64,000 bases of DNA, from NCBI RefSeq assembly GCF_007827275.1, contig NZ_VISE01000001.1:2480001-2544000 (forward strand). Direction: 5' to 3'. The position numbers were made by a program, and so were the translations under genes. Each line of letters opens with the position of its first letter. The stretch's first letter is position 1. Of this stretch, positions 63,701 through 64,000 are shown in pieces. Source of the DNA: Gillisia sp. Hel_I_86 (GTDB taxonomy: Bacteria; Bacteroidota; Bacteroidia; Flavobacteriales; Flavobacteriaceae). The notes under the pieces were generated by a model. It was not told the origin of the DNA. It worked only from the letters and a program-made list of their open reading frames with translations, and did no database searches.

Positions 63701-64000
63701 TTTGGGAAGGTGCATCGTTAAAATTGATAATAACTGGTTCTAACTTAATAACCACTACTTCTTTTATAATATAGCAGCCAGATGAGGTAGTTCCTTTTAT
63801 ATAATAAGTGCCCTTTCCAACAGTAGATGGATTTGAAAGGGGTATAGTGGCATCAATATCGTTCCAGTAAGTATAAGTAAGACCAGAAGTCGTATTCCCA
63901 GTTTTTATAGTTGGAGAAGTTAAATCTATAGATTCTGTACATTCTGGAATTGTTATTTGTAATACTGGTGTTGGATTTACGGTTATGGTCGCTGTTATTG
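57741..64000 (-). CDS. second giant T9SS-secreted protein, N-terminus beyond the window
   Basis: At least 2085 codons are in the window. The frame remains open from 63755 to the right edge, reading ...VGKGTYYIKGTTSSGCYIIKEVVVIKLEP, so the 63755 GTG is not the true start. Visible parts from the N-terminal side: Ig-like and Cys-containing units (GDHCNGEQISHNLESNLNGTTITW), a MAM/CBM-like segment near 62.6-63.1 kb, a carbohydrate-binding-like segment (LLVNGDFESGTTGFY) near 62.2 kb, two SprB-like units (near 60.8-61.1 kb), and a LamG domain (DFDGIDDYVDFGDNFNL, near 60.3 kb). The C-terminal T9SS type A sorting domain ends VTRKIIMKN. The last 800 or so residues are paralogous to the gene at 46.7 kb. 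Confidence 0.9.
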   Translation of the reverse strand, partial: ITATITVNPTPVLQITIPECTESIDLTSPTIKTGNTTSGLTYTYWNDIDATIPLSNPSTVGKGTYYIKGTTSSGCYIIKEVVVIKLEPVIINFNDAPSQICSGSNFDFTPISNIENTSITWTRAAVGENPATQSDDKNIENPNETLLNTSSSTITAKYLFKLETDDGCINSREINVDILPEPQLTNNPIGDHCNGEQISHNLESNLNGTTITWRRDAFLGNPANTGSGNINEALYNDSGNTVGVTYYITLKSSEGCSSETQLSFPLLSGPKVTVTASSTEICPGGSVNLFSTFEGEASLSTTLIDENFNGNASNWAKLNRTTPSSSRTAAAWTLRPNNYDATYNIISSNDSSQFYLSNSDAAGSGSSTDTFLKFKNPINTVGYSSLTLSFWSFFRKYNTDDIAEVQVSTVNNDNDSNWTTIKSYTFNLNGVQSIDLSGYTGISTLYIRFRYKATWGYYMGIDNVKITGETKVPEVTWTSSTDPDWTSNEQNPNNVFPSETTVYTATYSDPDIECPGIGKVEVIVRQPPVVTITPNYCGDSTFIELVSDSEFSTYQWESGGEILGTGRSVDVELARTYTLTVTDSFGCSGIGSISVSDELLVNGDFESGTTGFYTEYTDQTGVSKSLYPEGYFAVDDNANFYHDNFYGKDHTTGSGDFMIINGHPGSGKVIWRQTITNIQPNTNYYFSAWGMNLNPANPARLQFQVNGVPTGTIADLKDAPKPTSNGQVNTNNWIQFYSNPFWNSGNATNAVLEIINLETIRSGNDFGLDDISFGTLEPIIFSIDPTNNSAICEGSTLELYANIEGGRDPIAFQWANANGIIVSTEENPILENLLATDSGTYTLTVTDAYDCSPQVGSTEVEIIPKTIVNAGEDQTVCAENALITLNGLVTGSISTGAWTGGEGTFNPNRNTLNATYTPSAGEISTGSVILILTSGTPVSPCTIAEDAFTLTINPTPIIDSIETIMPSCYQGSDGSAKAMLSSGTGTYSYLWSDGQTTQTATGLSKGGYSVIVTDEAGCSVTGNITIIEPSPLEIVASSFTPVQCFAGEDGTVSIEVTGGVLDGESPEYIITLLDKDGIEIFKAETNTTGAITVSNLTASTYTFTVTTPNACTSLSIALTVNQPDEIPANAGDDISIAECGTTTFNLNAAEIDPTAASGSWSITFPADGGGGTFSDDSARQSTFTGTANTSYTLRWTITPANGCPPIFDELDITFPPSCSKLDFDGIDDYVDFGDNFNLRNPENTFSLEAWVKPNSINGINTIISKRNLNDLAEGGYDLILNNGKPSFRLNNKTITTTKSIGTDRWYHLAAVQEGSVISLYVDGIKLKTDNLSTKPKNIDAPMLIGAMYDSANPLFPKNNFHGWIEEVRIWNTGLNQEQVRFMMNQRIQNNNGKVQGEIIPLDVPLGLLWNNLDGYYRMIVGEVNNGLTLDMASSGISGILKNIETTQENTAPLPYISNSDGKWFDNTSWLHSQVWDAPNSKGIDGSNINWNIAKISNNLNSDVKDLTLLGLISESNILTMGKQNNQNQGQGLIISHYLKLDGFIDLAGKSQLVQNEGSILDEASAGYIEIDQQGTASSYNYNYWSSPVSEQGKPNNAPFTIKNIVQDGSDPNNPVAMNFGNGVTYADGPFATPRKISNYWIYKFRGTANQYSEWQHIGSDGTLMSGEGYTMKGTSGDGKINEEQNYVFKGKPHNGTITLTIGKEQNYLLGNPYPSAMDAHEFLLDNIKANGGRNDVNIFNGALYFWDHFGGKTHVLREYIGGYATKNLIDAVPAISTDDRINSNGNRGVKKPEKYIPVGQGFFINTSLDPSLSENISVAGGNIVFKNSQRYFIPETPGNSQFLKPEKNNKETKGADVRAKIRLNFKSPMGYYRQILVGADVNATNGFDLGYDAPINDYNLEDMYWLINKYEFVIQGVPNFNKDQVLPIGIRLEQAGEFKILLDTTENIDPAQNIYLRDLVRDSIHNLKKTDYWANSPSGEIVDRFQIIFFNEADATPEIPIIDDLTDISLLHSYTENEMMVLNPEELRISAIYLFDLNGKLLSVFDDVPSEKEIILKVANFSEGIYILKMHTDNEIVTRKIIMKN

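Noticed and set aside
1-64000. CRISPR array, tRNA, rRNA or riboswitch
   Set aside because: No evenly spaced short repeats with unique spacers, no tRNA-like cloverleaf ends and no rRNA segments were noticed in the gene-free gaps; a covariance-model search could still find weak cases.

Overview
The window comes from a member of the Bacteroidota, most likely a marine-type Flavobacteriaceae. The evidence is the low G+C, the short primary sigma factor, TAnnTTTG-type -7 promoter boxes, a lipidated TamA homologue (TamL), the type IX secretion (T9SS) protein PorT, two giant T9SS cargo proteins with SprB-like repeats, and a DUF5686 protein with a carboxypeptidase-like domain. No rRNA, tRNA or CRISPR array was seen.

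Layout. 1-1.3 kb: an IS630-type element in a tiny ORF, with duplicated TA. 1.4-12.5 kb: chromosomal backbone: K+-dependent membrane pyrophosphatase (hppA), soluble pyrophosphatase (ppa), a DUF5686 surface protein, pyruvate dehydrogenase E1 beta, then divergently etfB-etfA, a bifunctional-nuclease/UVR protein and a nucleoside transporter with a secreted N-terminal domain. 12.5-26.7 kb: accessory and decaying region with seven insertion sequences in total when the 5' IS630 is counted (IS1634-, IS982-, ISL3- and IS4-like, plus two solo IS200-type tnpA). Around them are broken genes (a yihY 5' part, a glycosidase-like 3' end, a TPR protein, a truncated isoprenoid-synthase-like gene), a PAS histidine kinase, and a MarR/serine-hydrolase operon. 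26.8-46.7 kb: dense housekeeping backbone: YpdA-type reductase and rpe, a BLUF photoreceptor, rpoD, pnp, rpsO, accD, fbaA, tamL, an SpoU-type rRNA/tRNA methylase, porT, ubiE/menG, trkA-trkH, an aminotransferase, a fatty-acid desaturase and rsmG. 46.7-64 kb: two paralogous giant secreted proteins sharing about 800 C-terminal residues, separated by a Fic protein, a K+/H+ antiporter with an RCK_C domain, and a small lipoprotein. The second giant gene runs off the right edge.

Functional links. The two pyrophosphatases sit side by side; K+ handling recurs (K+-type pyrophosphatase signature, TrkA/TrkH, NhaP2-like antiporter). PorT is part of the T9SS that should export both giant proteins. ETF and the pyruvate dehydrogenase subunit share a divergent intergenic region carrying a perfect 24-nt palindrome, a candidate operator.

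The least explained items are: an ISL3-type element with intact 24-bp ends that carries a divergent IS630-like winged-helix gene; a very AT-rich three-gene set ending in a truncated class I isoprenoid-synthase-like gene; a 125-bp element with terminal inverted repeats present twice, 45 kb apart; and an IS1634-derived deletion that joins two unrelated genes. No entirely new defence or biosynthetic system can be claimed from the sequence alone.
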